Translations under genes and position numbers: made by a program
The notes under the pieces: generated by a model
Told to the model about the DNA's origin: nothing
The model's database searches: none
What the model saw: only the letters and a program-made list of their open reading frames with translations
In this document: positions 43,947-53,526 of the stretch, in pieces
Layout of the letters: each line of letters opens with the position of its first letter
Position numbering within the stretch: position 1 is the stretch's first letter
Source: Prorocentrum cordatum
Lineage: Eukaryota; Sar; Dinophyceae; Prorocentrales; Prorocentraceae
Length of the DNA stretch: 64,000 nt
Direction: 5' to 3'
Assembly: GCA_963575745.1 (NCBI GenBank)
Contig: CAUYUJ010018493.1
Span: forward strand, 397,131-461,130

Positions 43947-45648
43947 CGTCGTTGTCGTCCGTCGCCGTCGTCCGTCGTCGTCCATCGTCGGTCGTCGGTC
44001 GTCGGTCGTCGGTCGTCGGTCGTCGTCGTCGTCGTCGTCGTCGTCGTCCTCGTCGTCGTCCTCGTCGTCGTCAGCGCCAGCGTCAGCGTCGTCGTCGTCG
44101 TCGTCGTCGTTGTCAGCGTCGTCGTCGTCAGCGTCGTCATCGTCGTCGTCGTCGTCGCCCGCCCAGTGGTCGCCCCCGAGCCTTGCGCGGGTCCCGCACC
44201 ACCAGCAGTGCCACAGGGGCGCCGCCCTCCTGCTGTGGAGGGATCACCCTGGCCAGGCTGGCGCGAACCAACGCACTGGCCCCCTGCACGGCGTTCGGCT
44301 GGGTGCCGACCTGCCTGTTCATGCACCCGTTGCCAGGCGGGAAGTAGGCTGTCGTGGCCGTCCACTGGCCGTCCAGCAGCTTGTTTTCCTGCCCGGGGGA
44401 GGTCTCGATGCCCATTAGCCTAGGAACAAGGACAGGCGATACACCACCACGGTCGACACTACCACCGGCGAGAGACGCCATAAAGGGTCCTCCTGGTGGT
44501 GTGATCCGCCCGCTCTCGCTCGAGAGAAATCCCCGATCCCCAGCTTGGGGAGGCGTCGTGGACCCAGTTGTTGGGGGTGGCTGTGGTGTGGTGTCGCCTC
44601 TCCTCTCTCCGACAGCCTGGCCCAAGCCTGCCCCACCTCGTTGATCAGCCCAGTGTGGAAGACCGTCCGCGGATCTTCGAGGACCGAGGGGTACTGCTGC
44701 CGCACCCAGACGATCCTTGTCTTATGATGTTCCAACGTACTTTAGCTTTGATCACCAGAAAGGATTTCAAGCACCAAGAAAGTGTCGAAACTGCAGGGCT
44801 TTTACGTGCCAGGCCCTGTGAGGCGATCCTCCTTCGGCACTTCGCCAGCGTGTCGGGCAGACACTGCTGCGATACTGTTCGGGGTGCTCGAAATTATTTC
44901 TGGGATGTGGCCCCCAAGAACGATGGGAACAACATAATCCTTCGGGCGCCCGAGTTATCCGGGGTAACTCGGGTCCGGGGTAACTCGGGCTTGGATTCCC
45001 GAAAAAAGGAACCCGAGTTAGCCCTGACCCGAGTTACCCCTGATCATGTGGGGCTCTGGACGCCCGAGTTATCCGGGGTAACTCGGGTCCGGGATAACTC
45101 GGGCTCGGATTCCCGAAAAACGAACCCGAGTTATCCCTGACCCGAGTTACCCCTGATGATTCGGGGCTCTGAATCCTTGTCATCGAGTCTATGAGGAAGT
45201 GATAGTAGTGACCCCACATGGGCTGCGTAAGGACAACGACGGTGCTCAGCGGCCCCCCCCAAACCAGCGTCTCGCTCTCCGGCACGCTCCCTTCGTTGGG
45301 CCCTGGCGCGTGAGGCACGCAGACGGGGCTCCCGCCGGCAGCAACGCAGTACGGCTTCTTGCTGGCAGTGTTCGCACGGGAATTCCACACACAAGTTCCA
45401 GATCCGAATCTGCAGCCAGGCCAAGGAGAAGTCAGGTCCTTGCCTTCGGGCGTGGTGACTTGGCCCTTGCAGCTGATGTTGACGTTATGCAGCACCTGCA
45501 CTAGCGCCTTCTCGCCCTGGGGATCGGACAGGACCTGCCCCATGTCCAGCCGTGCATCGCCGACTTCGTCGCTGCCAGCTGGGCAGCAGCGCCGAAAAAA
45601 AAGCACGGCAAGGCAGAGCTGGCGTGCACAGGCCTGTCTGCCAACCAT
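43045..45648 (-). CDS. GT61-family (DUF563) glycosyltransferase, five exons
   Basis: Exons (minus strand): 45648-45176, 44715-44617, 44419-44182, 43640-43320, 43170-43045. Together 1257 nt, a 418-residue protein with no stop, which validates the splice model. Start at ATG 45648, followed by a short hydrophobic stretch (LCLAVLFF) that could be a signal anchor. Motifs: MWGHYYHFLIDSMTRIVWVR (exon 1/2 join), WARLMGIETSPGQE (2/3 join), LLVVRDPRK|AKPRAVLNND (3/4 join), ARIVVAPHGAGIANMVCSRR then GTVLVEIQ (the GT61 nucleotide-sugar hallmark) and SAGK|VDMPALHVATLRAK (4/5 join), ending QFIVVPAGYEV. Family members are Golgi or ER enzymes transferring xylose, arabinose or GlcNAc to glycans. The donor here cannot be told. 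Donors are GA, GC, GC and GT, with acceptors AG|G throughout. Confidence 0.85.
43171..43319 (-). other. GT61 intron 4: hairpin with terminal inverted repeats
   Basis: 149 bp, GGCAAG|GTTCAG...CAAAAG|GTGGAC. Nearly the whole intron is a pair of inverted arms: CGCGCAGAGGGGCGCAGGGG, then GAGGGGGGCAGGCTTCTTAG, against CTAAGAAGCCTTCCCCTCCC, then CCTGCCCCTCTCTGCGCG. A relative lies at 30344-30660. Fits an introner element. Confidence 0.85.
43641..44181 (-). other. GT61 intron 3 with (TCG)n microsatellite
   Basis: 541 bp, CGCAAG|GCTCGG...CCGAGAG|GCCAAG, GC donor, phase 0. The centre (43855-44160) is a CGT/TCG triplet tract with GGTCG blocks. It creates long Arg/Ser/Asp/Thr frames on both strands that are not genes. 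Confidence 0.8.
44420..44616 (-). other. GT61 intron 2
   Basis: 197 bp, GGGCCAG|GCTGTC...TTCCTAG|GCTAAT, GC donor. The junction restores AR-LMG. The border sequence C(C/T)AG|GCT is present at both ends. The intron stays open in the upstream exon frame until near its end but breaks the GT61 alignment. Confidence 0.75.
44716..45175 (-). other. GT61 intron 1 with GA donor and 114-bp tandem
   Basis: 460 bp. Donor ATGACAAG|GATTCAG, acceptor AAGACAAG|GATCGTC, so GACAAGGAT is duplicated at the two ends and the intron is GA-AG. It contains two 114-bp tandem units (44947-45060, 45061-45170), each with the inverted phrase CCCGAGTTATCCGGGGTAAC...CTCGGG. Confidence 0.8.
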
Positions 45649-45649
45649 C

Positions 45650-46560
45650 GTAGCATGACGTTGGGTGATTCGGGCGGGCTGCGCAAAACGTGGAGGCCGG
45701 AAGCGCTTGAGCCAGCCATCGTACCATATATATACTGCAAGCAACCAAACACAAAACGATGATTCTCAGTGTGAACTCCTATTGATCGGCCGACCCCCGC
45801 GTCCCGGGGGTGAACAGGCGTGTGAGCTGATTGGCTGCCCCTCTCCCCATTTCCCCCTCCCTGGAGTCCAGCATCAAATTGTAAGGAAGGGGCGGGGGGG
45901 GGGGGCGAGCTCGTCAACGCACCTCTGAAGCCTCCAGAGCCTCCAGAAAGCTCCAAGACGGTCCCAGAGCGCCCAAACAAAACGGCCCGAGAGTCCAAGA
46001 GAGCGTCGAGACCGCCCAGGGTATCCCGTAGACGGTAAAAAGATGGATCCACGACGGCGAACGAGGCCCTCAAGACAGCCCAAGAGCGCACCCAGAGGCT
46101 CGCCGAGAGAGCCCCGAGAAAGAAAATTGCCCACATCCACTCGGATAACGTACATGTTTCATGTTCCTGTATACTACTGCCACCACAGTTCAGTCCTGAT
46201 TTGTCCAGTGGCGACAGTGCCAATATGAAATTGTGCCTGTTTGGCGACGTTGTCGTCCCCGTACTGCCGGTGAGGCACTCCTTTTGCGCAGACCTGTTCT
46301 GGCACCCGACTGCAACACCCCGCGTGGACAAGCATTCGGGGCGAGACCCGGCGTGTAGTTTCCACTCTATAGCGTACACCCTGCGAAATGCTTCAGAAAT
46401 CATGGGTTAAGAAATTCATAGGCTCAGAACTTGAATAAAAAACCCAACGTTTCTATCAAAATCTTAAGATTTACATGGAAACGTTAAGAATAATCGAGAC
46501 TCTGGCCGAAAACTTAGGATTTCTTAAGCATCGCCTGAGGTGTACTTGAGCATACTTTGT
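45650..46560. other. Region upstream of the GT61 gene, no gene supported
   Basis: No DinoSL relic or obvious promoter motif was found. A plus frame at 46201-46410 (MKLCLFGDVVVPVLPVRHSF, CADLFWHPTATPRVDKHSGR) reads protein-like but has no bias or start context that I can defend. Gs and short CTCCAGA repeats fill 45900-46080. Confidence 0.4.
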
Positions 46561-46599
46561 TGCTGAGGTCATGTCGATTGCTCCAGTGTGCGTACATGG

Positions 46600-46900
46600 A
46601 TCCAAATAGCAGCTTCCCAGGTACTTCCTCCAGAGCCATCGGCCTCGAGAGGCCCCCTGGATGCCGCGAGATGCCCCCAAGAGGTTCCCAAGAGGTCCCC
46701 AAGAGGCCCCCGAGATGCCCACACGAAACCCCAAGCCCAAAGCTGTCCCTCAGAGCCCCGCGGGAGCGCTCCGAAGAGACCCCAGGAGATACCCCTGAGG
46801 GCTAGGAGGAAGAGGGGGAGGAGGAGGAGGAGGAGGAGGAGGAGGAAGAGGAGAAGGAAGAAGAGGAGGAGAGGAAAGAGGAGGAGGAGGAGGAGGAACA
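46600..46900. repeat. Degenerate CCAAGAGGTCCCC repeat then GGA tract
   Basis: 46640-46730 has loose CCCAAGAGG units. 46805-46905 is a GGA/GAAGAGG purine tract. Confidence 0.75.
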
Positions 46901-47004
46901 GGCGAAACAATGCAAAGAAAACGGGAAGGAGGAACCGCTGGATGAGGGAGGAACGCAAGATACAAAGAGCACGATGATAACAATGGAGAGGCAGAGGAAG
47001 GAGA

Positions 47005-47445
47005 AATGATGATGATGGTGATGATGACGATGACGATGATGATGATGAGGATGATGATGATGAGCGCGTGGGTGGCTTTGGGGATCCTAGCTCTTCATTC
47101 CTCCTTTTTCTCCCAAGCCCAAGGGGAAGAATACCTGGAGAAGGCGAATGACGACGGGACGATAATGATGCCGATGACGTGGGCGATGATGATGAGGATG
47201 AGGATGATGATGATGATGATGATGATGGCCATGATGATGGTAATGCTGATGATGACGCTGATGTTGCTGAATATAATGACGCTACTGGTGATGACGACGA
47301 TGACGAGGATGATGGTGCTGATGCTGGTGATGATGATGAGGATGGCAATGGCGATGTTTACAACTGTGGTTACGTGGGTGGCAATGATGAAGAGGATAGT
47401 GAGGATGATGATGTTGACCATGACCACATGGATGCATTTCGCAAC
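47005..47445. repeat. (GAT)n/(GATGAC)n microsatellite, two blocks
   Basis: GAT-rich tracts at 47005-47065 and 47160-47440, with a 95-base interruption of unrelated mixed sequence. Open poly-Asp and poly-Met frames follow from the repeat. Confidence 0.93.
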
Positions 47446-47729
47446 GCTGGCTCGTCAGTCCTCCTCCTGCTGCGCTGCGCACCTGCCACGGTGAACGCTC
47501 TCATTCGCAGGGTGCTGAAAAAATCTGATTGCCGGGATAGAGTGAAACAGGTAATAAAGCGAAACACCTGACAACCACCCCCTGCGACAAGGTTGTCGCT
47601 AGAACCCTTTCAATGACAACCTTTTCCTGTTCGCCTCTCTCCTTTTTCTCTTGTGCGCAGCGCTTATGCAGTGCGCGGCAACGCACTAGCACCTACTCCC
47701 CGCTACCGAAGGTGCCCAGAAATGGGCAC

Positions 47730-48113
47730 TCACCATCGCCATGGTTGCCACCCGTGGTCGCCCCACCAGGTGCCGTCCTGGTCGCCCCACCATTGTCGAT
47801 CCTTGTCGCACTTCCCACCCCTGCCGTGGAATTACTTGCCTTGCTCGCCGCCACCGCGGCTGTTGGCACCTTCGCCAGGCTGGTGCTCACGCCCCTTCCC
47901 CTTGCCACCCGAAACCGCGGCGCGCCTCTTTTCCCAAGTCCAGCCGCGCCTGTCTGCGATAGCATTTCGCCGTCGCTAGGCAGACCTCGCCCGCCGCACC
48001 TGGCAAGACCCGCCCGCGAAGATTACCGGGGGCATGTGCGCGCCGCGCTTGAAGAACTCGCGGTTGAGGTCGAACTTGCCGAAGTCTACAAGCTTCTGTT
48101 TGGACGCGGGCAT
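47730..48113 (-). CDS. Candidate exons of an unknown basic Gly/Trp-rich protein
   Basis: Exon candidate 1 (48113-48000): after CTAG|ATG, MPASKQKLVDFGKFDLNREF, FKRGAHMPPVIFAGGSC, with strict C/G third positions, ending TGCCAG|GTGCGG. Candidate 2 (about 47940-47840): RGWTWEKRRAAVSGGKGKGR, EHQPGEGANSRGGGEQ. Candidate 3 (47820-47730): after GGCAG|G, GGKCDKDRQWWGDQDGTWWG, DHGWQPWRW and a stop. The Gly/Arg/Trp-rich end recalls nucleic-acid-binding tails. Splicing between candidates 2 and 3 is unresolved. Family unknown. Confidence 0.4.
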
Positions 48114-48362
48114 CTAGCGCCAAGTCCTCGAAGCGGACCCCATGGAAGGGCCCGGTCGGAAGGGGGGCGTGGTCTTGTCGACCGAAGCGCTTCTCAAAAC
48201 CTCCGCTGCCGCGGATGAAGCTTCGCCGAAGACACGCGTGAAAGTCCACTTCGCGCACTGTTCCTTGCGCGCTTGTACTTCCGGGCGGTGGCTGTGGAGT
48301 GGGGGGCCCTGGCCCAAGAACGGGATGTTCTTGATGGGGCAGGGGCGCCCCCCGATCCCCGA

Positions 48363-48716
48363 TCAGCTCTCGTCGAACAGGGCCCCCGCCATCACGGAGC
48401 AGATCTCGGGCAGGTCGGAGCCGTAGAGCCCGAGCGCGGAGATGCCGTGGCATAGCCGAATGCCCGAGCACGGTCCCAAGCGAAACATGCGCACGAGCCC
48501 GTTCGGACGTCGGTTTCGTGCTCCTGCTTCCAGCAGTGCCACGCTGCCAGGATGATCTGAAAGCCTTGGGCCCGTAGCTCAGGCACCGCGCAGAAGAGCG
48601 CCACGTCGGAGTCCCCGCAGAGGATTGGAGGGCGAAGCTCGGCCAGGGACAGCGCGAGACAATCCCAGAAACGTTTGCGCGCCTCTCCACCGCCGCGACG
48701 GTCGCGCTTCGCCGCC
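48363..48716 (-). CDS. Candidate exon(s), unknown; weak NYN-like segment
   Basis: After acceptor CTTCAG|G (48716) the frame reads RKRFWDCLALSLAELRPPIL, CGDSDVALFCAVPELRAQGF, QIILAAWHCWKQEHETD. The GDSD...ELRAQGFQII text is reminiscent of NYN/PIN-like nucleases (SGDSDF...LRE-x-G) but far too short to assign. The sense then moves to another frame: VRMFRLGPCSGIRLCHGISA, LGLYGSDLPEICSVMAGALF, DES and a stop at 48363. Both parts have C/G third positions. A small intron, a frameshift or a broken gene are all possible. Confidence 0.35.
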
Positions 48717-49239
48717 CTGAAGTTCACGCGCACGTTGCCAGACGGAACTCACCTGCGCCCAGGTCGGCATCGCCGCCCCCCCCCGCCACCGCGGGCATTC
48801 CATGGCCGCGTCTTAGCGGATGCGAGCATTATCCTGATTGCAGCGATCTTCGTATGCCTCGGCTTCGCGTTGCTCTTTTCAGTGGCGGAATATGTTCCAT
48901 TTTGGGTCCGGTGGAACAATGGAAGCCGCGCCCCTGTCACCGCTAATTCTCTTGCGCAGGTCGGAATGGCGCTTCCCGTTTCCATGCCTGCAGCTCCTAT
49001 GAATTTGCGCTGTTCGCGCCCCGTCACCACGGGCTCGGAGCCCCTCGGCGCAGGATCCCCCCTCAGAAGATCCAGCAGGTCTGGCGCCGCGCCCTGAATG
49101 ACGAGGAACTGGCACGAGGAGCTATTGAGGTCACGGGTCATGTGCTCACGCATTCCTGCCTCGCGCCATTTCCTACCCCAGGTGGCAGTCAAGACGCCTG
49201 AGGTGCCCATGCTGGTGCTGCAATTGCCTTTTCCCTAGT

Positions 49240-49591
49240 CGTGCGCGCCGCCGCTGCGGTCGCCCCCCCACCCAAAACCCCGCGCCGCAGTCCATGCCGT
49301 AGTCGAGGAGGCGGCCGTGGACGACGGTGCCCCCCTCCACGTCGTTGCCGACGACGCTCGTGCACCCGCCAGAGATGCTGTAGATCAGCGTCAATGCCCA
49401 AATGTTATTTTCGCCACTCCCCTGAGGCTGCCGTCGGGGATGTGCTTCGCCGACGCGTGGGCGTCATTCAGCTCGGTGGCAACCGCGCCCCAGCTGCTCC
49501 TGGGGGCGGCGTCGAGGTCGATGTGGAAGTCCGGCATCGGGTTGTGGGCCGCGATGTCGGGGCTCGGGCACGGAAGGACGTGCGCCGGGCC
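49240..49591 (-). pseudogene. Acid-ceramidase/NAAA-like fragment
   Basis: After acceptor GCGCAG|G (49591): GPAHVLPCPSPDIAAHNPMP, DFHIDLDAAPRSSWGAVATE, matching the F-x-(I/V)-x-LD-x-x-P-x2-RW start of the acid ceramidase family. A +1 frame change near 49425 leads to NNIWALTLIYSISGGCTSVV, GNDVEGGTVVHGRLLDYGMD. CTS(I/V)V followed by HGR-x-LDYG is the autoprocessing nucleophile region, with Cys codon 49362-49364. The family hydrolyses ceramides or N-acylethanolamines in acidic compartments. About 100 residues expected between the two blocks, and everything after LDYG, are missing, so this is a gene relic, or exons I cannot see complete it. Confidence 0.5.
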
Positions 49592-49639
49592 CTGCGCATC
49601 GCGAGTGCCCGCGCCTCCCCCGGCCCCCCTCGGGGCGTT

Positions 49640-51730
49640 AACAGGTTCCGCTCGAACCTTCTGGTGACTGAAAGTCATCCGCAACTGCGCGAGGCCAGCT
49701 ACGTCGTCCTCGCTGGAACTGGGGCAGGTTACCCCCCCCCACTCCGGGCTCGCCGGGGCAGCTGCCCACCGGCGTCGCGAGCAAGAGCGCGCCTGGCGGG
49801 CGAAGGTTCCGACCAGGGGCATGATGGGCGCAAGCGAGCGCGTCGGGCTGAACCAGTAGCGTCTTGAGCGAAAATGGCCACAGATCGGATGCATGGGGGG
49901 CCCATGATATACACCACCACCAGGCGGCCATAGGGAAGGAACAAATCTTGCGCGCGACCGCCCCGAGAGGGGTGCCACTGCCTGCCCTCGCAAAACGCAA
50001 GTACTTGCCAAATGGTCATGCGCGAAGGTGGCGGCCGCATTCGGTCGTAAAACAATGCCCCCCAACGTCCTATGGCAACGCGGTGGTGGTGTATAGAAAC
50101 GATGGGCCCACCCGGGATTTCTATAGACCACGTGAATGGTGTTTTCATGCGCATGCAACCGCGTGCCCAAATGACCCCGCACACGTGACATGTCATTATC
50201 GCGAGAGTTGACGCACCCTGCAACCCACCGCCGAAACAATCATCCGATCAACCCCCATGACAGAAACCAGCCCGCGGTGGTGATGTACATGTGCAGGTCC
50301 TGATGACACATGTTGTTGCCTTGAGTGATCTCACTGCCGCCATCTAATCTGACGGCTGAGGCTGAGGAGTGCCCTGGTGGGAACACGAGACGCCCCTTGC
50401 ACCAAACGCTGGCGCAACTCTGCCTCCACGCATTCCGAAAGAGACAGTCAAGGCACGAATGCGGTACGCCCTTTGCGAACCATGGAGCGGTAATAGAAGA
50501 CCGGCAATTTGCGCCCCAGCGCATCACTAAGCAACCCAAATGCCAGAGGCCGTTCAAACCTTGTCTAAGCGACGCTGAGGCTTGTGAATCGCCTCTGCAC
50601 CCAGCGCGGCAGGGCTTACCATGGACACCCAACAGCGGGGCCATAAACAATGCGATTGGCACGGGGACAAGAGACCCCCTGCAAACCTGATGCTTCTGTC
50701 GCCGAAGAGCAACGGCGTGACGGCCTTGCAAGGCAAGCTTGTGCGAAACCGTTCGAGCAGAGGTCTGCCAGTAACTCCACAGGACACCAGATATCCCCCA
50801 GGAAAGAATTCAAGAATGCCCAAGAGGGAGGCGAACTTCCATTTGTCACCCCTGGATTCTACAAGACACTCATTACTGATAGAAACATTCCGATTCCTAC
50901 CAGAGCATCGTACGGTTCCTCCGGACTCCTGCAGACTTCTTTCACGAGCGGCTACGACTCCTACGGGAAGCTGCTCAGACCCCTCGATGGCTCTGATAGT
51001 CATACTGGGGCGTATTACCATACCTGCTCGACCCCATGAGAACGCAACGAGTCTCATCTCATCAGAAACGCCCTACAGGATGTACGAGGACGCCCTACAG
51101 GTTTCGTTGGGGATTGTACCAGACCCCGCGCACACCCCTTCGTCAGATACTGCTGGGAATCCTTACGCCATGCCGCAGATTTTCGGTACGATGCATCTAG
51201 TCCTACTGGGCCATTCCAGAGCTCCTTACGAATAATCGAAGACCTCTGCTAACTCCCACAAGACACATCGCAAGACATTTGGAATCCTCTAGATCTGAAG
51301 CTAATTTCGCTTTCGCGTAAAAATTGTTTTGGGGCGGGGGGGATGAATCGACAAGTAAACAAACACGCAACAATCAGATTGGCGTTCCACTCGTCCGTGT
51401 ACTGAACGCGGAAACCTGGAACGGATTATGAAACGATGCGGATATGCTGGGCTACCAATACTGGGTTCTACTCCCAAGCCGTGTCTGCTACGATCCTGTC
51501 GTGACCCCTGCGACTCCCACAAGGTTCGAGTATACTCATATACGAACACCTGGGATTCAGATTCGATAAAGCGAGGGCGCCCTGCGATTACCAGAGGGTT
51601 CGTGTTACGAGACATCACGACTTTTCTAAGGACCTATTGGGATACTGAGCGGGCCCCCACAAATAGCGCAACGAGCTACGACCCATAGCGGCACCTATAG
51701 AGTCCTATCAGGACTCCCTCTGGAGTCCTA
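49640..51730. other. Spacer, no recognised gene
   Basis: From about 50240 the GC content drops. 50800-51730 has loosely repeated CTACGGGA, CCTACAGGA and GACTCCCACAAGG phrases. No domain was found on either strand. Confidence 0.45.
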
Positions 51731-51939
51731 CGGCGACATGCATGGAATGCTGAATCAAGGGGCGTTCGGTGGAGCTCCGTATGGGGTGACGAAGGGCTGC
51801 GCTGGGTCGCTGGGTGGCGCGGGCGCATGCGGCCGCGGCCACTGGGGCCTTGGGCAGAGCTCCATACGGGGCCACGAAGCGCTGTACTGGGTGCGCCGAT
51901 GTGGTTGACACGCGGAGGGCAGAGGCAGGGACGGGAAGA

Positions 51940-52125
51940 AGGAGGAGGCGGAGGAGGAGGACGAGGAAAAAGAAGGAGGGGAGGGGGAGGAGGAGGAGGA
52001 GGAGGAGGAGGAGGAGGAGGAGGAGGAGGAGGAGGAGGAGGAGGAGGAGGAGGAGGAGGGGGAGGAGGAGGAGGGGGGAGGAGGAGGAGGAGGAGGAGGA
52101 GGAGGAGGAGGAGGAGGCGGCGACG
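51940..52125. repeat. (GGA)n tract
   Basis: Near-perfect GGA run over about 130 bases inside a slightly longer purine tract. Confidence 0.95.
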
Positions 52126-52243
52126 CGGGGCACTGCCTCTTCAAAGCGAGGACCCGACACCACAGAACGGCTGGGAACTGCTCGGGGGGTGACACGCCGG
52201 CCTCCGGGGCAAGCGGTAAAGAGGGTCCCGGGGGGAGGCACGT

Positions 52244-52276
52244 GCGCGGTCTGCGGCGCGTCGAGGGGGGAATGAT
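52244..52276. repeat. 33-bp direct repeat, left of family D copy 2
   Basis: GCGCGGTCTGCGGCGCGTCG... through AATGAT is repeated without mismatch at 52418-52450, so the family D element lies between two identical 33-mers. Confidence 0.9.
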
Positions 52277-52420
52277 CAAGGGAGACGTAAGACCCGGGTA
52301 CGGGGGACTCGGAAATCCACGACGAGGTCGTCAAAAAAGTGACGAGGCCGAGCCTGCATTTTGACGAGGCCTCCCGCTGCAGACATCCCACGAAACTCCT
52401 CCTCGTCAAAATCCGAGGCG
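52277..52420. repeat. Dispersed repeat family D, copy 2
   Basis: GAGACGTAAGACCCGGGTAC... to ...TCAAAATCCGAGGCGCGGTC. Very close to the copy at 27016-27175. Internally it holds the pair TTTTGACGAGG / CCTCGTCAAAA, an inverted repeat. Confidence 0.85.
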
Positions 52421-52877
52421 CGGTCTGCGGCGCGTCGAGGGGGGAATGATGGGACGCACAGAGACATACTAATACTATATGTCCGCCTTGGAGGCGCGCG
52501 TCCGACCCGAACATATAGTATACCCATCCTGTAGTATATCGTTTCCCGAGCGGTGTGGCCAGAAGCGCCCGCCACGACGCATATACTATAAGATTTCTCG
52601 GTGCGCGCGTCGCCCCTGGGGGGGCGACGCACATATAGTATAAGTATGTTGGGGTGTTGCCGAAATGAGAGGGGACCCTTCCCAGAGATTGGGCGTCGCT
52701 TACAGTGGAGGCCAGTCCACAAGGGACCTCCCACAAGAAACCCAACCCTGAGACCCCAGGATGTTCTTCCGTTTTTCGTGTGGGAACGTCACGCTTTCCA
52801 TAGCAAAAGCATCGAAATCCAGAAAAACCGAGGGCGCCCTGGAGGCGAGCAGGGTGTCTCTTGGCATGGTCTCCACT

Positions 52878-52975
52878 GCAATGGGGGGGTGATCAAATGG
52901 GGGGGAAGAAAGGCACAGCCCTCGCTGCCCCCCCCCCCGCCTTATCGCCCCCCCATTGCGCGAAGCCCCAAAAAG
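52878..52975. mobile_element. Short element with GCAATGGGGGGG inverted ends
   Basis: GCAATGGGGGGGTGATCAAA on the left is mirrored by CTTATCGCCCCCCCATTGCG on the right, about 95 bp in total. It resembles the ends of the element at 56701-56879. Confidence 0.65.
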
Positions 52976-52979
52976 CGGC

Positions 52980-53098
52980 GGGTCTTCTCAGAGGCCCTCC
53001 AGCCTTCTGGGAAGCCCTCTGCTGCGGCTTCGGAGAAAACTGCGAGACAGCATCTGGGAAGGCTGGAGGCCTTCGAATCCTGCTGAGAAGACCTGCTG
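52980..53098. mobile_element. Hairpin element GGTCTTCTCAG...CTGAGAAGACC
   Basis: GGTCTTCTCAGAGGCCCTCC, then AGCCTTC, is mirrored by GGAAGGCTGGAGGCCTTCGA...CTGAGAAGACC. It shares the TTCTNAGAAG(A/G)CC motif with the hairpins at 30344, 43171, 59818 and 61190. Confidence 0.6.
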
Positions 53099-53174
53099 AG
53101 AAGGCCTGCCCCCCTCTGCCTCTCAGACATCCGGCCGCTCCAATTGTTTCGATGCGTGGGCCCCTGGAGGTCTG

Positions 53175-53435
53175 GACCACTTCCCTAAGGCGAAATGTTC
53201 ACCCCGAACGTTTTCTGACGGTCCCGGGGCCCCGCGAGGGCCCCTGGAGTCGGGGATGGACAGACCTCCCTTTAGCAAAACGTGGTTTAGTGAAAACGAC
53301 CTGAGGCCCAGACCTGGCGGGCGCAAGCCTGGAAAATAACGGCCACGGCGCCCTCTCGAAAACCGAAAACGGACAATTCACTAATCGACGTGTCACTGTT
53401 GGGGGTTCTGTCCGCCCCCGATGGAGGCCGAACAC
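53175..53435. repeat. Dispersed repeat family R, copy 2, split by MITE
   Basis: The left part AACGTTTTCTGACGGTCCCG...GAGGGCCCCTGGAG ends at 53249 and the right part TGGAGGCCGAACACC resumes at 53422. Removing the MITE and one 5-bp duplication restores the family R core. Confidence 0.75.
53250..53421. mobile_element. MITE family M, copy 3
   Basis: 172 bp, same ends and orientation as the copy at 2066. Flanked by a perfect 5-bp duplication TGGAG (53245-53249, 53422-53426). Nested inside a family R repeat. Confidence 0.93.
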
Positions 53436-53526
53436 CTACCCACACCGGCCGCTCCAGTCTTTTTTCGGAGCCTCGGACCTCCGGGCCCCTGGACGCGCCG
53501 CCGAACAGCGCAGCTCGCTGCACTCC

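Noticed and set aside
43770-44420. Arg-, Ser-, Asp- or Thr-rich frames over the TCG tract
   Set aside because: They fall in intron 3 and exon 3 of the GT61 gene, whose spliced frame explains the conserved part.
47005-47445. Met/Asp-rich frames resembling an acidic protein
   Set aside because: GAT repeat by-product with random interruptions and no codon preference.
48879-49210. Minus frame REHMTRDLNSSSCQFLVIQG as a further ceramidase or nuclease exon
   Set aside because: Third codon positions are unbiased and no family motif follows. It may be intron or spacer.
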